DNA from: Victivallis lenta
GTDB lineage: Bacteria > Verrucomicrobiota > Lentisphaeria > Victivallales > Victivallaceae
Assembly: GCF_009695545.1 (NCBI RefSeq)
Contig: NZ_VUNS01000016.1
Coordinates: 62,001 to 126,000 of the forward strand
DNA length: 64,000 bases
Reading direction: 5' to 3'
Part shown: piece after piece, positions 24,660-34,740 of the stretch
Layout of the letters: every line of letters starts with the position of its first letter
Numbering within the stretch: position 1 is the first letter of the stretch
Notes under the pieces: model-generated
Seen by the model: only the letters and a program-made list of their open reading frames with translations
The model's database searches: none
What the model was told of the DNA's origin: nothing
Program-made: the position numbers and the translations under genes

Positions 24660-25295
24660 ATGAGCAACTATGACGGGAATGAGCGAATTCTGCTGGTGGT
24701 CGGCCTCGGCAACCCCGGCGCCGAATACGAAGGCACCCGTCACAACGCCGGATTCATGGTGATCGATCGCCTGCTGGCCGGATTTCCGGCCGGGCGGTTC
24801 GAAGCGAGGCATGTGGCGCAGAGTTTCGTCCATGCCGGAATGTTCCGGGGGAAGCCGCTGTTTCTGCAGAAACCGCAGACGTTCATGAATTTAAGCGGGC
24901 TGGCGGTGGCGGGATTCGCCCGGAAAGAGGGGATTCGTCCGGAAGAGATTCTGGTCGTGTCCGACGATCTGGATCTGCCGGTCGGGCGGCTGCGTCTGCG
25001 GACCGGCGGCTCGGACGGCGGCCACAACGGGCTGAAGTCCGTGATCGCCGAACTCGGGAGCGCGTCGTTCCGGCGGCTCCGGGTCGGAGTCGGCCGCCCC
25101 GCTCCGGGCGGGACGATTGATTATGTGCTGTCGAAGTTCGACGGCGCGGAAGCGGAACGGTTCGGGCTGTCGCTTGATGCGGCGGCGGAAGCGGTCCGCG
25201 CGGCGTTGGCCGGCGGAATGAGCCGCGCGATGAACAAGTTCAATGCGTGGGCGCCTCCGGCGGAAGACGAGGAAAAAACAAACCAATCACAGTAA
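24660..25295 (+). CDS. pth: Peptidyl-tRNA hydrolase
   Basis: Cleaves peptidyl-tRNA released from stalled ribosomes. A 211-residue protein with VVGLGNPGAEYEGTRHNAG (catalytic His28), FLQKPQTFMNLSG, VVSDDLDLPVGRLRLR and GGSDGGHNGLKS, and the MNKFN helix near the end. ATG 24660 has CGGAG 7 nt upstream; GTG at 24657 is an alternative. The short acidic tail (PAEDEEKTNQSQ) is extra. The stop lies 10 bp before the TTG start of rpsF. Confidence 0.95.
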   Translation: MSNYDGNERILLVVGLGNPGAEYEGTRHNAGFMVIDRLLAGFPAGRFEARHVAQSFVHAGMFRGKPLFLQKPQTFMNLSGLAVAGFARKEGIRPEEILVVSDDLDLPVGRLRLRTGGSDGGHNGLKSVIAELGSASFRRLRVGVGRPAPGGTIDYVLSKFDGAEAERFGLSLDAAAEAVRAALAGGMSRAMNKFNAWAPPAEDEEKTNQSQ

Positions 25296-25305
25296 GAGGT
25301 TTATT

Positions 25306-25635
25306 TTGAAGAAATACGAAGCTGTATTCATTCTGGACATCCGCAAGACGGATGACGAGGGCGCGGCGTTCACCAAGGAGTTCGCTGAACTGATCACCTC
25401 CCTCGGCGGGAAAATGGAATCCGCGACCCCGATGGGCCGCCGCCAGTTCACCTACGAGATCAACAAGCGCAAGGCCGGCATCTACTTCGACTTCATCTTC
25501 GAGCTCGAGACCGCGAAGGTCATCGACATCAAGGAGAAGTACAAGCTCGACGACCGCATCCTGCGCAACATGATCCTGATCTGCGACCGTCCGGAGACGG
25601 CTGCGGAGGGGCCGATCAAGCTGAACCTTGAATAA
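25306..25635 (+). CDS. rpsF: 30S ribosomal protein S6 (TTG start)
   Basis: Small-subunit protein that pairs with S18. The natural start KKYEAVFILDIRKTDD is reached from a TTG at 25306 with AGAGG 6 nt upstream, giving 109 residues; the longer in-frame reading back to 25243 would overlap pth and carry a non-family basic extension. Family motifs FAELITSLGGKMES, GRRQFTYEINKRKAG and LDDRILRNMILIC are clear. It is the first gene of the rpsF-ssb-rpsR-rplI-dnaB block. Confidence 0.94.
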   Translation: MKKYEAVFILDIRKTDDEGAAFTKEFAELITSLGGKMESATPMGRRQFTYEINKRKAGIYFDFIFELETAKVIDIKEKYKLDDRILRNMILICDRPETAAEGPIKLNLE

Positions 25636-25693
25636 GAGCGCATTCGCTCCGACGGAAGTTTGATTTTGGAAGTTTTAACCCTGGAGGCCGAAA

Positions 25694-26308
25694 ATGGCAT
25701 CACTGAACAAGGTTTTTCTGTTGGGTAATCTTACCCGGGACCCCGATCTGCGCGCTTTGCCGAGCGGCTCGGCGGTCTGTGAGTTCGGCATTGCCGTGAA
25801 CCGCCGCTACATGTCCTCCAACGGACAGGAGGTCGAGGAGCCGTGCTTCGTCGACATCGTGGTCTGGGGCAGAAGCGCGGAGAGCTGCAAGCAGTACCTT
25901 GAAAAGGGCTCCCAGGTGATGATCGAAGGCCGTCTCCAGCTCGATCAGTGGGAAGACCGCAACGGCGGCGGCAAGCGTTCGCGGCTGCGGGTGATCGCCG
26001 AACAGGTCCAGTTCCTGAGCCGCCGTCCCGGCGGCGACGGGCAGCAGGGCGGCTACGGTGACGGCGGGCAGAGTTACGGCGGCGGCCGGCAGGGCGGCTA
26101 CGGCGGGCAGCAGGGCGGCGGTTACAGCCAGCAGCCCCGCGGCAACGGCGGCTACGGCCAGCCGCGCCAGGCGCCGCAGGGCGGAATGCCGCGCGCTCCC
26201 CAGCAGCCGCAGGGCGGGATGCCCCGTGCGCCGCAGCCGGAGATGCCGCCGATGCCGGACAACGCTTTCAATCCCGATGAGGGGATGGAAGACGATATTC
26301 CGTTCTGA
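25694..26308 (+). CDS. ssb: Single-stranded DNA-binding protein
   Basis: OB-fold protein that coats ssDNA and recruits repair and replication factors. The 204-residue protein has the OB domain in residues 1-110 (SLNKVFLLGNLTRDPDLRAL, CFVDIVVWGRSAESC, LEKGSQVMIEGRLQLDQWED), a long Gly/Gln/Pro-rich disordered linker with near-repeats of QGGMPRAPQ, and the conserved acidic tip DDIPF that contacts partner proteins. The repetitive DNA at 26040-26240 is coding low complexity. GGAGG lies 7 nt before the ATG. Confidence 0.96.
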   Translation: MASLNKVFLLGNLTRDPDLRALPSGSAVCEFGIAVNRRYMSSNGQEVEEPCFVDIVVWGRSAESCKQYLEKGSQVMIEGRLQLDQWEDRNGGGKRSRLRVIAEQVQFLSRRPGGDGQQGGYGDGGQSYGGGRQGGYGGQQGGGYSQQPRGNGGYGQPRQAPQGGMPRAPQQPQGGMPRAPQPEMPPMPDNAFNPDEGMEDDIPF

Positions 26309-26385
26309 TGCCGGATGTTCCGGCCGCCGACGGATGAGAGAAAACAAAAGATTCGCATTTACGTTATAACGAAAGGTATCAAATT

Positions 26386-26616
26386 ATGCAGCCGAAAAGA
26401 CAAGGTCGCCGCCGTTCGCCGGCGAAGCCGAAGGTTTGCCGTTTCTGCGAGGCGAAAGTCACTTACATTGACTTCAAGGACGCCGAAACGCTGAGCAAGT
26501 TCCAGACCGAGAAGGGCAAGATCATGCCGCGCCGGATCACCGGGACCTGCCTCGACCACCAGAAGATGCTCGCCACCGCCGTGAAGCGCGCCCGCATCAT
26601 CGCTCTCGTGTACTAA
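26386..26616 (+). CDS. rpsR: 30S ribosomal protein S18
   Basis: A 76-residue small-subunit protein partnered with S6. It has the CRFCEAK zinc-like pair, IDFKDAETLSKF, GKIMPRRITGTCLDHQKML and the basic C-terminal helix AVKRARIIALVY typical of S18. Spacing of 77 bp from ssb and 21 bp to rplI supports one operon. Confidence 0.96.
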   Translation: MQPKRQGRRRSPAKPKVCRFCEAKVTYIDFKDAETLSKFQTEKGKIMPRRITGTCLDHQKMLATAVKRARIIALVY

Positions 26617-26637
26617 TTCCTGAAGGGGGAAAATAAT

Positions 26638-27087
26638 ATGGCTCACGTGAAACTGATCCTCCTCGATGACGTCGAGAACCTCGGGCTGGCCGGGGATGAA
26701 GTCCATGTCGCGCCGGGCTATGCCCGCAACTTCCTGCTGCCGCGCAAGCTGGCCGCGAAGGCGACTCCGGGTACGCTGCGGCTGATCGAGTCGCGCAAGG
26801 TCCAGATCGCCGCCCGCCGGGCGCAGGAGCTGGCCGACGCGAAGGCGCTCGCCGAGAAACTGGCCGGAATCGAGCTCTCGATTCCGATGCAGGCGACTGA
26901 CGACGAGCAGCTGTTCGGCTCGGTCACCGCGCGCATGGTCGCCGATCAGCTGGCCGTTCAGGGGTTCAGCATCGACCACAACCGGGTCAAGATGGACCCG
27001 ATCAAGACGCTCGGCACGTTCGATGTGGAGGTCAAGCTCCACAAGGACGTGGACGCCACGCTGAAGGTCTGGGTTGTCCGGGGCTGA
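26638..27087 (+). CDS. rplI: 50S ribosomal protein L9
   Basis: A 149-residue large-subunit protein that binds 23S rRNA domain V. The N-terminal signature LLDDVENLGLAGDEVHVAPG and YARNFLLPRKLA are standard L9, followed by the long connecting helix and a C-terminal domain (LFGSVTARMVADQL, LGTFDVEVKLHKDVDA). AGGGGGAAA precedes the ATG. dnaB starts 8 bp after the stop. Confidence 0.96.
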   Translation: MAHVKLILLDDVENLGLAGDEVHVAPGYARNFLLPRKLAAKATPGTLRLIESRKVQIAARRAQELADAKALAEKLAGIELSIPMQATDDEQLFGSVTARMVADQLAVQGFSIDHNRVKMDPIKTLGTFDVEVKLHKDVDATLKVWVVRG

Positions 27088-27094
27088 CGCGCGC

Positions 27095-28513
27095 ATGGCG
27101 TTTGAAGAGAAAGCCGCGGCCCGCCCGGTTCCCGGGATTCTTCCCGACCGGGCGCAGCCGCACGACCCATCCGTGGAACGGGCCGTCCTCGCGGCGATGC
27201 TGCGGGAGCCCAGTCCCTGTGTGGATATTGCAATTGAACACTTCCGGACCCCGGAGGTGTTCTATTCGCATGTACACCGCGAGATTTACCAGGTCATCAT
27301 CGACCTCTATGCAGATCCCGAGCTCAAGGTCGACATCATATCGGTGGCGCACCGGCTGAAGACGCTCGGCAAGCTTGATGCCGTCGGCGGCGAGCTGTTC
27401 CTCGCCGAACTGGACGGTGCGATTTCAACCACGGTCAACATCGAGTCGTGGTGCCTGATTCTCCGTAAATACGCGACTCTCCGGAAAATGATCGATGTCT
27501 GCAGCGAGTCGCTTCTGAAATGCTACGACCAGGACGCCGACGCCGGGCAGCTGGTTGAACAGATCGAAACCGATATCTACAAGGTCCGCAACGACCAGGA
27601 GAAGAGCTCGAACGTCGAAGTGCAGGATATCATCGCCGATGAATTCCGCGAGCTCATGAAGATCTACAACGGCGAAATCGAAGTCGGCATTCCGACCGGC
27701 TACGCGCAGCTCGACGCCTACACCGGCGGTCTGAAAGCCGGTGAAATGTTCGTTCTGGCGGCACGCCCCTCCATCGGCAAGACCAGTCTCGCGCTGAATC
27801 TGATCCGGAACCTCGTGCTGCCGACCCGGTCGCCGCATCCGCGGCGGGTGGCCTTTTTCAGCCTGGAAATGACCGCGGCGCAGATCGCGCGCCGCCTTTT
27901 GTGCACCGAAGCCGGATTGTCGGAGTCGGTGTTCTGGAACAAGTCCTTCCTGGACAGCGACCTGACCAAGATGACGAATGCGGTTTCCGCATTCCAGAAA
28001 GCGAAGCTTTTCATCGACGACACCGGCGGGCTGACCATCGCGGAACTCCGTGCCAAGGCGCGCCGGCTCAAAATGAAGGAGCATATCGATTGTGTGGTCA
28101 TCGACTACCTGCAGCTCATGCATGCCGACGGCCGCACCGACAGCCGCCAGCAGGAGGTGGCCGAGATTTCGAGCGGAATCAAAACGCTGGCCAAAGATCT
28201 GAAGATTCCGGTGCTCGTGCTGGCGCAGCTGAACCGCGAGGTCGACAAGACCGCCGGCGCCGGGGCGCGCCCGAAGCTTGCGCATCTGCGCGAGTCCGGC
28301 ACCATCGAGCAGGACGCGGACATCGTGACCTTCCTGCACCGGAACCGCGACGATGCGAAGGAGGTTTCGAGCGCCGACCAGAGCGTCGACGCCGAATGGA
28401 TCATCGAAAAGAACCGTAACGGACGGACCGGCATCCTGAAGCTCCTCTTCTTTCCGACGAAGATGGAGTTCATCGCGGCCGCGCCGTACAAGGAGGAGGA
28501 CTGCCCGCAGTAG
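27095..28513 (+). CDS. dnaB: Replicative DNA helicase DnaB
   Basis: Hexameric 5'-3' helicase of the replisome. The 472-residue protein has the N-terminal DnaB domain (PHDPSVERAVLAAMLREP) and the RecA-like core: ARPSIGKTSLALN (Walker A), FFSLEMTAAQIARRLL, CVVIDYLQLM (Walker B) and LAQLNREVD, then the arginine-finger region near ESGTIEQDADIV. The ATG at 27095 is chosen; a TTG at 27074 inside rplI is an alternative. No intein is present. The gene order rpsF-ssb-rpsR-rplI-dnaB is widely conserved. Confidence 0.96.
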   Translation: MAFEEKAAARPVPGILPDRAQPHDPSVERAVLAAMLREPSPCVDIAIEHFRTPEVFYSHVHREIYQVIIDLYADPELKVDIISVAHRLKTLGKLDAVGGELFLAELDGAISTTVNIESWCLILRKYATLRKMIDVCSESLLKCYDQDADAGQLVEQIETDIYKVRNDQEKSSNVEVQDIIADEFRELMKIYNGEIEVGIPTGYAQLDAYTGGLKAGEMFVLAARPSIGKTSLALNLIRNLVLPTRSPHPRRVAFFSLEMTAAQIARRLLCTEAGLSESVFWNKSFLDSDLTKMTNAVSAFQKAKLFIDDTGGLTIAELRAKARRLKMKEHIDCVVIDYLQLMHADGRTDSRQQEVAEISSGIKTLAKDLKIPVLVLAQLNREVDKTAGAGARPKLAHLRESGTIEQDADIVTFLHRNRDDAKEVSSADQSVDAEWIIEKNRNGRTGILKLLFFPTKMEFIAAAPYKEEDCPQ

Positions 28514-28558
28514 GGCGTTCCCCGGAGTCCCGGATTATCCTCAGGAGTGGAAAGTATC

Positions 28559-30886
28559 GTGAAATTCGCAACAGTTATCGGCCGGACGCTGGCGGCCCTC
28601 GTGCTTTCGGGGGCCGGAGCCTGGGCGGCCCAGGTGGCCGAAGTCAAATTCGACCAGCAGGGGCTCCAGACGCTCCCGGATGAGCAGGTCGCCTTCAACG
28701 TCCAGCTGCGTCCCGGCGCGGAGTTCAAGCGCGAAACGCTCGACGCGGACGTCAAGCGGCTGTACAACACCGGGAATTTCGCCGACGTGGTCTCCGAAGT
28801 CGAAAACCTGCCCGGCGACAAGGTGCGGATCACCTTCAAACTCCGGTTGAAGCCGCGAGTGAAGCTGATTCAGTTCAAGGGGAACGTGAAATATTCCGCC
28901 GCCGAGCTCGGCAAGGAGGTCACGGTCGTCGAAGGCGGTCTCCTGAACGACAAGGCGCTGCGCGAAAGCGCGCAGAACCTCAGGAAGTTCTATAACGACA
29001 AAGGCTATACCGACAACAGGGTCACGCCGGTCGTCATGCCGGACGAGGACGGTTCCATCACGCTGACCTTCCAGATTGAAGAGAACCTGAAGCTCCGGGT
29101 TCACGACGTGACGTTCGAGGGGGCGGAGCTCTTTTCGCAGTGGGATCTGCGTCATTCGATCGCCAACCAGTATTCGTATTGGAACTGGCTGCCGTTCGTG
29201 AACGAATATCTGAACTACGGACTGCTGGACCGGCACGAACTCGATCTCGACCGGGCGCGGCTGCGCGAAAAGTACCATGACAAGGGGTATCTCGACTTCA
29301 AGATCGACGATGTCGTGCTGACCCCGGTTCCGGACGATCCGGAGTATGTCGACCTCGACTTCAAGATCACCGAGGGCGAGCCCTACAAGGTCGGCAAACA
29401 GACCATCGTCGGCAACACGGTCTTCACCGAAGAGGAGCTGCTGCCCTATCTGCGGCTCAGGGAGGGGGAGACCTTCTCGAGTTCGGCCGAACAGGAGAGC
29501 GTGCGCGGGATTTCGGCCCGTTACGGCTCGCTCGGCTATGCCGACATGAGCTGCCGCCCGGTGCGGCACGAGGATTTCGAGAACAAGACCGTCGATATCG
29601 TCTATGAGATCACCGAAGGGCGCAAATACTTCGTGCGGCAGGTCATCATCACCGGCAACACCGAGACGAAGGATAAGGTGATCCGCCGCGACCTCGTGAT
29701 TCATGACGGCGATCCGCTCGACACGCGCCGCATCGACGTCAGCCGCCAGCGGCTGCTCGGCATGGGATATTTCGAGAATGTCGAAGCGTCGGCGGTCGGC
29801 GCGGATGCGCTCGACGAAAAGGATGTCGTGTTCAAGGTTCAGGAGAAGCCGACCCGCTACAACTTCCGGATCGGCGCCGGCGCGTCGGACATCAGCAACT
29901 TTTTCGGCATGGCCGAAATTTCGACTGACAACTTCGACATCATGAATCCCGGCAACTGGTTCTACGGCGGCGGCCAGCGCATGCGCATCCAGGGCGTGCT
30001 CGGCATCGACAACGCCGGCTTCAACGTGGATTTCGTGGAGCCGTGGCTGTTCGACCTGCCGCTGCGTTTCGAGATTTCCGGCTATATGAACATGGTCGAT
30101 TACGATGAGTGGCGCGAGAACCGCGTCGGTTTCCGCACTTCGCTGACGCGCCGGATCTTCGACGACTTCACGTCGGTCACGCTCGGCTATAAGTTCGAAT
30201 ACGTGAAAATCAATGAAGTGTCGCACCGGTTCAAGGACTACATGCGCGAGAACAGGCAGACCGACGGGCAGCTGGTCAGCCAGCCGTCGCTGACTCTCGA
30301 ACGCGACACCCGCGACAGCCTGATGGACCCGACCAGCGGCTACAATGCGAGCCTCTTCGGGTCGGTGACGCCGCAGTTCCTCGGTTCGTCGAGCAACTAC
30401 TACCGGCTCGAGGCCAAGGGCAGCTACTACTACAGCTTTTTCGACAAGGCGATCGTCGCGATGGTCGGCGGCAAGATCGGCACGGTGGCTACGGTCAACC
30501 GCGACAAGGACGTTCCGATTTTCGAGCGTTACTTCCTCGGCGGCAGCGATTCGCTGCGCGGCTTCGACTACCGCTCCGTTTCGCCGACCTTCGGCCACGG
30601 AAACAACTACGGCGGCCAGACCATGCTGCAGCTGACGGCGGAGGTGACCCACCCGATCTGGGGGCCGATCCGCGGCGCCGTCTTCTGCGATGTCGGCAAT
30701 GCCTGGAAGAACTCGTTCGAGATGGACCTCTCCGAAATCAATGTCGGCGTCGGTTACGGACTGCGTATCCGGCTGCCGGTAATCAACGCGCCGATCAAGC
30801 TCGACCTCGCTTACCCGATCGTGAACAATCAGGACTACGAATCGAACAAACTGCGCTTCCACTTCAACCTGGGATTTTCGTACTGA
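28559..30886 (+). CDS. bamA: Outer membrane assembly factor BamA
   Basis: Omp85-family protein that inserts beta-barrels into the outer membrane. The 775-residue protein begins with a signal peptide (GRTLAALVLSGAGAWAA), then five POTRA domains (strands starting about VAEVKFD, VKLIQFKGN, LRVHDVTFEGA, YKVGKQTIVGN and YFVRQVIITGN) and the 16-strand barrel from near residue 420. The barrel-lock motif RGF is in GSDSLRGFDYR, and the protein ends with an aromatic strand (FNLGFSY). GTG 28559 is chosen because AGGAG lies 11 nt upstream and the signal peptide starts there; GTG 28547 is less likely. It follows dnaB and shares one base with mazG. Confidence 0.95.
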   Translation: MKFATVIGRTLAALVLSGAGAWAAQVAEVKFDQQGLQTLPDEQVAFNVQLRPGAEFKRETLDADVKRLYNTGNFADVVSEVENLPGDKVRITFKLRLKPRVKLIQFKGNVKYSAAELGKEVTVVEGGLLNDKALRESAQNLRKFYNDKGYTDNRVTPVVMPDEDGSITLTFQIEENLKLRVHDVTFEGAELFSQWDLRHSIANQYSYWNWLPFVNEYLNYGLLDRHELDLDRARLREKYHDKGYLDFKIDDVVLTPVPDDPEYVDLDFKITEGEPYKVGKQTIVGNTVFTEEELLPYLRLREGETFSSSAEQESVRGISARYGSLGYADMSCRPVRHEDFENKTVDIVYEITEGRKYFVRQVIITGNTETKDKVIRRDLVIHDGDPLDTRRIDVSRQRLLGMGYFENVEASAVGADALDEKDVVFKVQEKPTRYNFRIGAGASDISNFFGMAEISTDNFDIMNPGNWFYGGGQRMRIQGVLGIDNAGFNVDFVEPWLFDLPLRFEISGYMNMVDYDEWRENRVGFRTSLTRRIFDDFTSVTLGYKFEYVKINEVSHRFKDYMRENRQTDGQLVSQPSLTLERDTRDSLMDPTSGYNASLFGSVTPQFLGSSSNYYRLEAKGSYYYSFFDKAIVAMVGGKIGTVATVNRDKDVPIFERYFLGGSDSLRGFDYRSVSPTFGHGNNYGGQTMLQLTAEVTHPIWGPIRGAVFCDVGNAWKNSFEMDLSEINVGVGYGLRIRLPVINAPIKLDLAYPIVNNQDYESNKLRFHFNLGFSY

Positions 30887-31707
30887 TGAGCGAAGAATTG
30901 AAATTTGAACCGACCGCCGAGTCGCTGCTGGCGATTCTCGAGCGGCTGCGGGCCCCGGGCGGCTGCCCGTGGGACCGCGAACAGACGCGCCTCTCCCTGA
31001 GCCGCAGTCTGGCCGAAGAGTGCGCCGAACTGCTCGATGCGATCGACCGGGACGACCCGGCCGATATCTGCGACGAACTCGGCGACCTCTTCATGAACGT
31101 GCTGTTTCAGGCCGTTATCGCGAAGGAGAAGGGAGAATTCACCTACACCGACATGGCCGGGCATATCGTGGAGAAGATGGTCCGCCGCCACGCTCATATC
31201 TTCGGCGACGCCGAGGCCGGGACGGCGGAGGAGGTCACCGATCTCTGGGCGAAGATCAAGGAGAAGGAAAAAGCCGCGGCCGGCAAGCCGCGCGAAACGT
31301 CGATTCTCGACGGGGTCGGCCACTATCTGACCAGCCTGAACCGGGCCGAGAAAATCCAGAAGAAGGTTGCGAAAGTCGGTTTCGACTGGAGCGACCAGCA
31401 GGGGATTGTCGGAAAGATCGAAGAGGAGCTGGCCGAGTTGAAGGAGGCGATGGCGGAGGGGAACGAGGAGCACGTCGACGAGGAGCTCGGCGACCTGCTG
31501 TTCGTGGTTTCGAATCTCGCGCGTTTCCGCAGGCGGGCGACCTCCGAGGAGCTGCTGCGGGCGGCCAACCGGAAGTTCGAATCCCGCTTCCGTTATATCG
31601 AGCGGGTGCTGGCCCGGGAGGGCGTTCCGCTTGAACAGGCCGGCGGCGCCCGGCTCGAAGCGCTCTGGCGCGAGGCAAAGCAGAAGGAAAAAGAGACGGG
31701 CCGCTGA
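30886..31707 (+). CDS. mazG: Nucleoside triphosphate pyrophosphohydrolase MazG
   Basis: House-cleaning enzyme that hydrolyses NTPs, including damaged ones, to NMP and PPi. The 273-residue protein has two tandem MazG domains, as in E. coli: domain 1 with RLRAPGGCPWDREQT and the metal-binding EEx12-16ExxD set (EECAELLDAIDRDD, CDELGDLFMNVLFQ), and domain 2 with EELAELKEAM and VDEELGDLLFVVSN. Its ATG overlaps the bamA stop by one base (TGATG). A charged 15-residue tail follows. Confidence 0.95.
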   Translation: MSEELKFEPTAESLLAILERLRAPGGCPWDREQTRLSLSRSLAEECAELLDAIDRDDPADICDELGDLFMNVLFQAVIAKEKGEFTYTDMAGHIVEKMVRRHAHIFGDAEAGTAEEVTDLWAKIKEKEKAAAGKPRETSILDGVGHYLTSLNRAEKIQKKVAKVGFDWSDQQGIVGKIEEELAELKEAMAEGNEEHVDEELGDLLFVVSNLARFRRRATSEELLRAANRKFESRFRYIERVLAREGVPLEQAGGARLEALWREAKQKEKETGR

Positions 31708-31734
31708 AGCCCGCGATCATAAGGAGAAGAGAAG

Positions 31735-32877
31735 ATGCGCAATGAATTTCTGCCTTTTACCAGGCCGGCGATCAACGAAGCCGATATCCGGGCCGTGACG
31801 GAGGTGCTCCGTTCCGGCTGGATCACGAACGGTCCGCAGAACGCGGCGCTGGAGTCCGGCGTCTGCGAAATTACCGGCAACCGGTTCGGCGTGGCGCTTT
31901 CGTCGGCGACGGCGGCCATGCACCTTTTGATGAAGATCATGAAGCTCGGTCCCGGCGATGAAGTCATCACGCCGTCGATGACCTGGGTTTCGATCGTGAA
32001 CATGATCGTGCTGGCCGGCGCGACGCCGGTTTTCTGCGAAATCGACCGCGAAACCATGCTGGCGACGCCGGAGAGCATCGCCGAGAAGATCACGCCGCGG
32101 ACGAAGCTCATCATTCCGGTCCACTTCGCGGGCGCCGCGCTGGACCTCGACGGCATCTACCGCGTTGCCGGGGAGATTCCGGTGGTGGAGGACGCCGCGC
32201 ATGCGCTCGGAACCTATTACAAGGGGCGCCACATCGGTTCGACCGGCGCGGCGATCTACTCGTTCCACGCGATCAAGAACGTGACGACCGGCGAAGGCGG
32301 CATGTTTGTCACCAACAATGAGGAGGATGCGGCTCTCATGCGCCGCTGGAAGTTCCACGGCATCGGCATGGATGCGTTCGACCGCCAGAACCGCGGCCGT
32401 TCGCCGCAGGCCGAGGTGATCGAGCCGGGGTTCAAGTACAATCTGACCGACATCTGCGCTGCGATCGGCGTATCGCAGCTGTCGCGCCTGGTCAATATCA
32501 ACACGCGCCGCCGCGAACTTGCGATGCTGTACCGCAGGGAGTTGGCGAACGTTCCGGAAATCCGGCCGCTGGCCGATCCGGACTACGATTTCAAACACGC
32601 CTGGCATCTGTTCGTCGTGCGGGTCGATACGCCGAAGATCGACCGCAACAGCTTCATGACCGAGCTGAAGGCGCGGAATATCGGCACCGGGCTGCATTTC
32701 CGTTGCGCCCACCTGCAGAAATATTACCGTGAAGTCATGGGGTTCCGGCCCGGCATGCTGCCGGCTACCGAATACAACAGCGACCGGATCTGTTCGCTGC
32801 CGCTTTTCCCGGACATGACCTTCGACGACGTGATCGACGTGGTCGAGGCGATCAAAGCGGTTCTGGCCGGAAAGTAA
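31735..32877 (+). CDS. arnB: ArnB-type UDP-4-keto-pentose aminotransferase
   Basis: PLP-dependent DegT/DnrJ/EryC1-family aminotransferase, 380 residues, most like ArnB, which makes UDP-4-amino-4-deoxy-L-arabinose. Visible motifs: [45 protein letters not shown], the PLP lysine in [15 protein letters not shown], and [24 protein letters not shown] precedes the ATG. It is followed by ArnT-like and ArnC-like genes in the same direction, which supports an aminosugar role; other DegT substrates remain possible. No arnA or arnD homologue lies in the window. Confidence 0.85.
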   Translation: MRNEFLPFTRPAINEADIRAVTEVLRSGWITNGPQNAALESGVCEITGNRFGVALSSATAAMHLLMKIMKLGPGDEVITPSMTWVSIVNMIVLAGATPVFCEIDRETMLATPESIAEKITPRTKLIIPVHFAGAALDLDGIYRVAGEIPVVEDAAHALGTYYKGRHIGSTGAAIYSFHAIKNVTTGEGGMFVTNNEEDAALMRRWKFHGIGMDAFDRQNRGRSPQAEVIEPGFKYNLTDICAAIGVSQLSRLVNINTRRRELAMLYRRELANVPEIRPLADPDYDFKHAWHLFVVRVDTPKIDRNSFMTELKARNIGTGLHFRCAHLQKYYREVMGFRPGMLPATEYNSDRICSLPLFPDMTFDDVIDVVEAIKAVLAGK

Positions 32878-32889
32878 TCAGGAGAGCGT

Positions 32890-34740
32890 ATGGACAACCA
32901 TCTGGACCAGGAACTGACGGGGGCGACCCGCCGGAACGAGCTGTTTTTCTGGCTCTTTTCGATTGTCGCGCTGTTTCTCTTTCTCGGACACAATGCGCTC
33001 TGGGCGTCGGAGGACCGCTGGGCCGAAATCGCCCGCGAAATGCTGATCACCGGGGATCTTCTGCATCCGGCGCTGAACTGGCAGGTCTATTTCGACAAGC
33101 CGCATCTGACCTACTGGCTGATTCTGCCCTTCGCGATCGTGCGCGGCGGGTTCGACGAGTTCATCGTGCGGATTCCGAGCGCTCTGGCCGGGCTGGCCGG
33201 GCTCTGGGGGACGCTCATGCTGTCGAAAAAGCTGTTCGACCGCCGGACTGCGCTGCTGGCCGGCTGGATGCTGCTGACCTGTTACGGCTTCCTGTTCTGG
33301 GCGCGTACGGCGGCGGCGGACACGGCCAATCTCGCGGCGATCATCCTCGCCGTGGCGTACTTCTATCAGGTGGAGGAGAAGGCGACCTTCCACCGCTATC
33401 TGATCTTCTATCTGATCTGTTTCCTCGGCGCGCTGGCCAAGGGACTGCCGGCGCTGGTCATGCCGTTCGTGGTCATTGCGCCTCATCTGCTGGCCGAAAA
33501 ACGGTGGCTGAAGCATTTGAGAGTGTCGAACTTCCTGGCGTTTTTTCTGGCGGCGGGACTCTATTTCCTGCCGTTCTACCTCGCGTCGATCCTGCCGATG
33601 GAGCCGCCGCTGCGCGCCCAGGGGAACGAATTGAGCGGGCTTGAGCTGGTCTGGCGCGAAAACATCGTTCGTGTCTTCAACGCGTTCGATCACAAGGATC
33701 CGTTTTACAGCTACTTTTACAACCTGCCGCGCACGCTGCTGCCGTGGGTGCTCGTGATCGGCGTCTCGATCGCCGGCATGGTGCGGAACTGGAAGAAGCT
33801 CCCTCCGCCGGTCCGCGAGCTCATGATCGGCACGCTTGCGATGTTCGTGCTGTTCTGCTGCTCGACATCGCGCCGCTGGTACTACATCCTGCCGGTCATG
33901 CCGTTCTGCGCGGTGCTGGCGGCAGCCGGACTCTGCCGCGGCCTGAGCGTGGAGAAGTGGGACCGGCCGGTGCTGCTTCTGATGCGGCTGCTGGTCATCA
34001 TCGGCTCCTCGCTCGGCGTCGCGAGCCTGGTCGGGATTCCGCTCTGGAACCATTTCTTCAAGTTCTCTCCGCCGCTGCTGGCGGTGATCGCTTTGCCGGC
34101 GGCCGGATTGCTGGCGCTCGGCGCGATTCTGATCGACAACCAGCCGGAGAGTCCGGTCGAACGGTGGACCGGGCTGCCGCGCCGCATGGGCTCGATGGTG
34201 CTCGGCTGCGCGATTCTGGTCGTCTGCGTATTCGACTGCGTGATTCCGTCGCTGACCCGGTATCGGACGGAGAAACAGCTGTACGACGCAATCCTCGCCG
34301 CGGATCTCGGGCTGTCGCCGGAACGGATCTTCATCTGGCGGGACGACGCGCCGTCGAAGCTGCTGTTCTATCTGGATTTGCAGCGCCCGGTCACGGACAG
34401 CCCGGATTTCATCTGGCGCCGCGCCTTCACCGAGGAACAGATCCGGGCCATGACGCCGGAGCAGCGGCGCGCCGAACAGCAGAAGCGCAATCTGGCCGAT
34501 CTGCGGCAGTTCCTCGAACGGAACGCGGGTCATCAGGTCGCGATCTTCTCCTTCGACCGGGAATCGGATCTGAAGCCGCTGGCCCGGGCCGCGGCCGAGC
34601 TGGGGCTGCCGATCGATGTGGAGAAGCCCGATTTTTCGGAACGCCGGTTCGACGTGATGGAAAGCAAATCCCGCAGGCGTTCGGTTTGGACGCCGCGCCT
34701 GCCTCAAACCTTCGAGGAAAAGCATGAAGAAGTCAAATAA
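32890..34740 (+). CDS. ArnT-like lipid A glycosyltransferase (GT83/PMT-type)
   Basis: A 616-residue integral membrane GT-C enzyme. The N-terminal half carries about 10-12 hydrophobic helices with the PMT/ArnT acidic motif in the first periplasmic loop ([14 protein letters not shown], then [11 protein letters not shown]), followed by a periplasmic C-terminal domain from about residue 450. ArnT moves L-Ara4N from undecaprenyl phosphate to lipid A, giving resistance to cationic peptides. The flanking ArnB- and ArnC-like genes support that role, but PMT-type mannosyl or other lipid-linked sugar transferases are alternatives. It overlaps the next gene by 17 bases. Confidence 0.8.
   Translation: MDNHLDQELTGATRRNELFFWLFSIVALFLFLGHNALWASEDRWAEIAREMLITGDLLHPALNWQVYFDKPHLTYWLILPFAIVRGGFDEFIVRIPSALAGLAGLWGTLMLSKKLFDRRTALLAGWMLLTCYGFLFWARTAAADTANLAAIILAVAYFYQVEEKATFHRYLIFYLICFLGALAKGLPALVMPFVVIAPHLLAEKRWLKHLRVSNFLAFFLAAGLYFLPFYLASILPMEPPLRAQGNELSGLELVWRENIVRVFNAFDHKDPFYSYFYNLPRTLLPWVLVIGVSIAGMVRNWKKLPPPVRELMIGTLAMFVLFCCSTSRRWYYILPVMPFCAVLAAAGLCRGLSVEKWDRPVLLLMRLLVIIGSSLGVASLVGIPLWNHFFKFSPPLLAVIALPAAGLLALGAILIDNQPESPVERWTGLPRRMGSMVLGCAILVVCVFDCVIPSLTRYRTEKQLYDAILAADLGLSPERIFIWRDDAPSKLLFYLDLQRPVTDSPDFIWRRAFTEEQIRAMTPEQRRAEQQKRNLADLRQFLERNAGHQVAIFSFDRESDLKPLARAAAELGLPIDVEKPDFSERRFDVMESKSRRRSVWTPRLPQTFEEKHEEVK

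Noticed and set aside
25243-25305. ATG-initiated longer S6
   Set aside because: It lies inside pth and adds a non-family basic stretch; TTG 25306 has a correct ribosome site.
26040-26240. Tandem-repeat-like GGC/CAG-rich DNA
   Set aside because: It encodes the Gly/Gln/Pro linker of Ssb and is not a CRISPR or satellite repeat.
28541-30862. 773-codon open frame opposite bamA
   Set aside because: BamA motifs (POTRA, RGF) are certain on the plus strand; the antisense frame has none.
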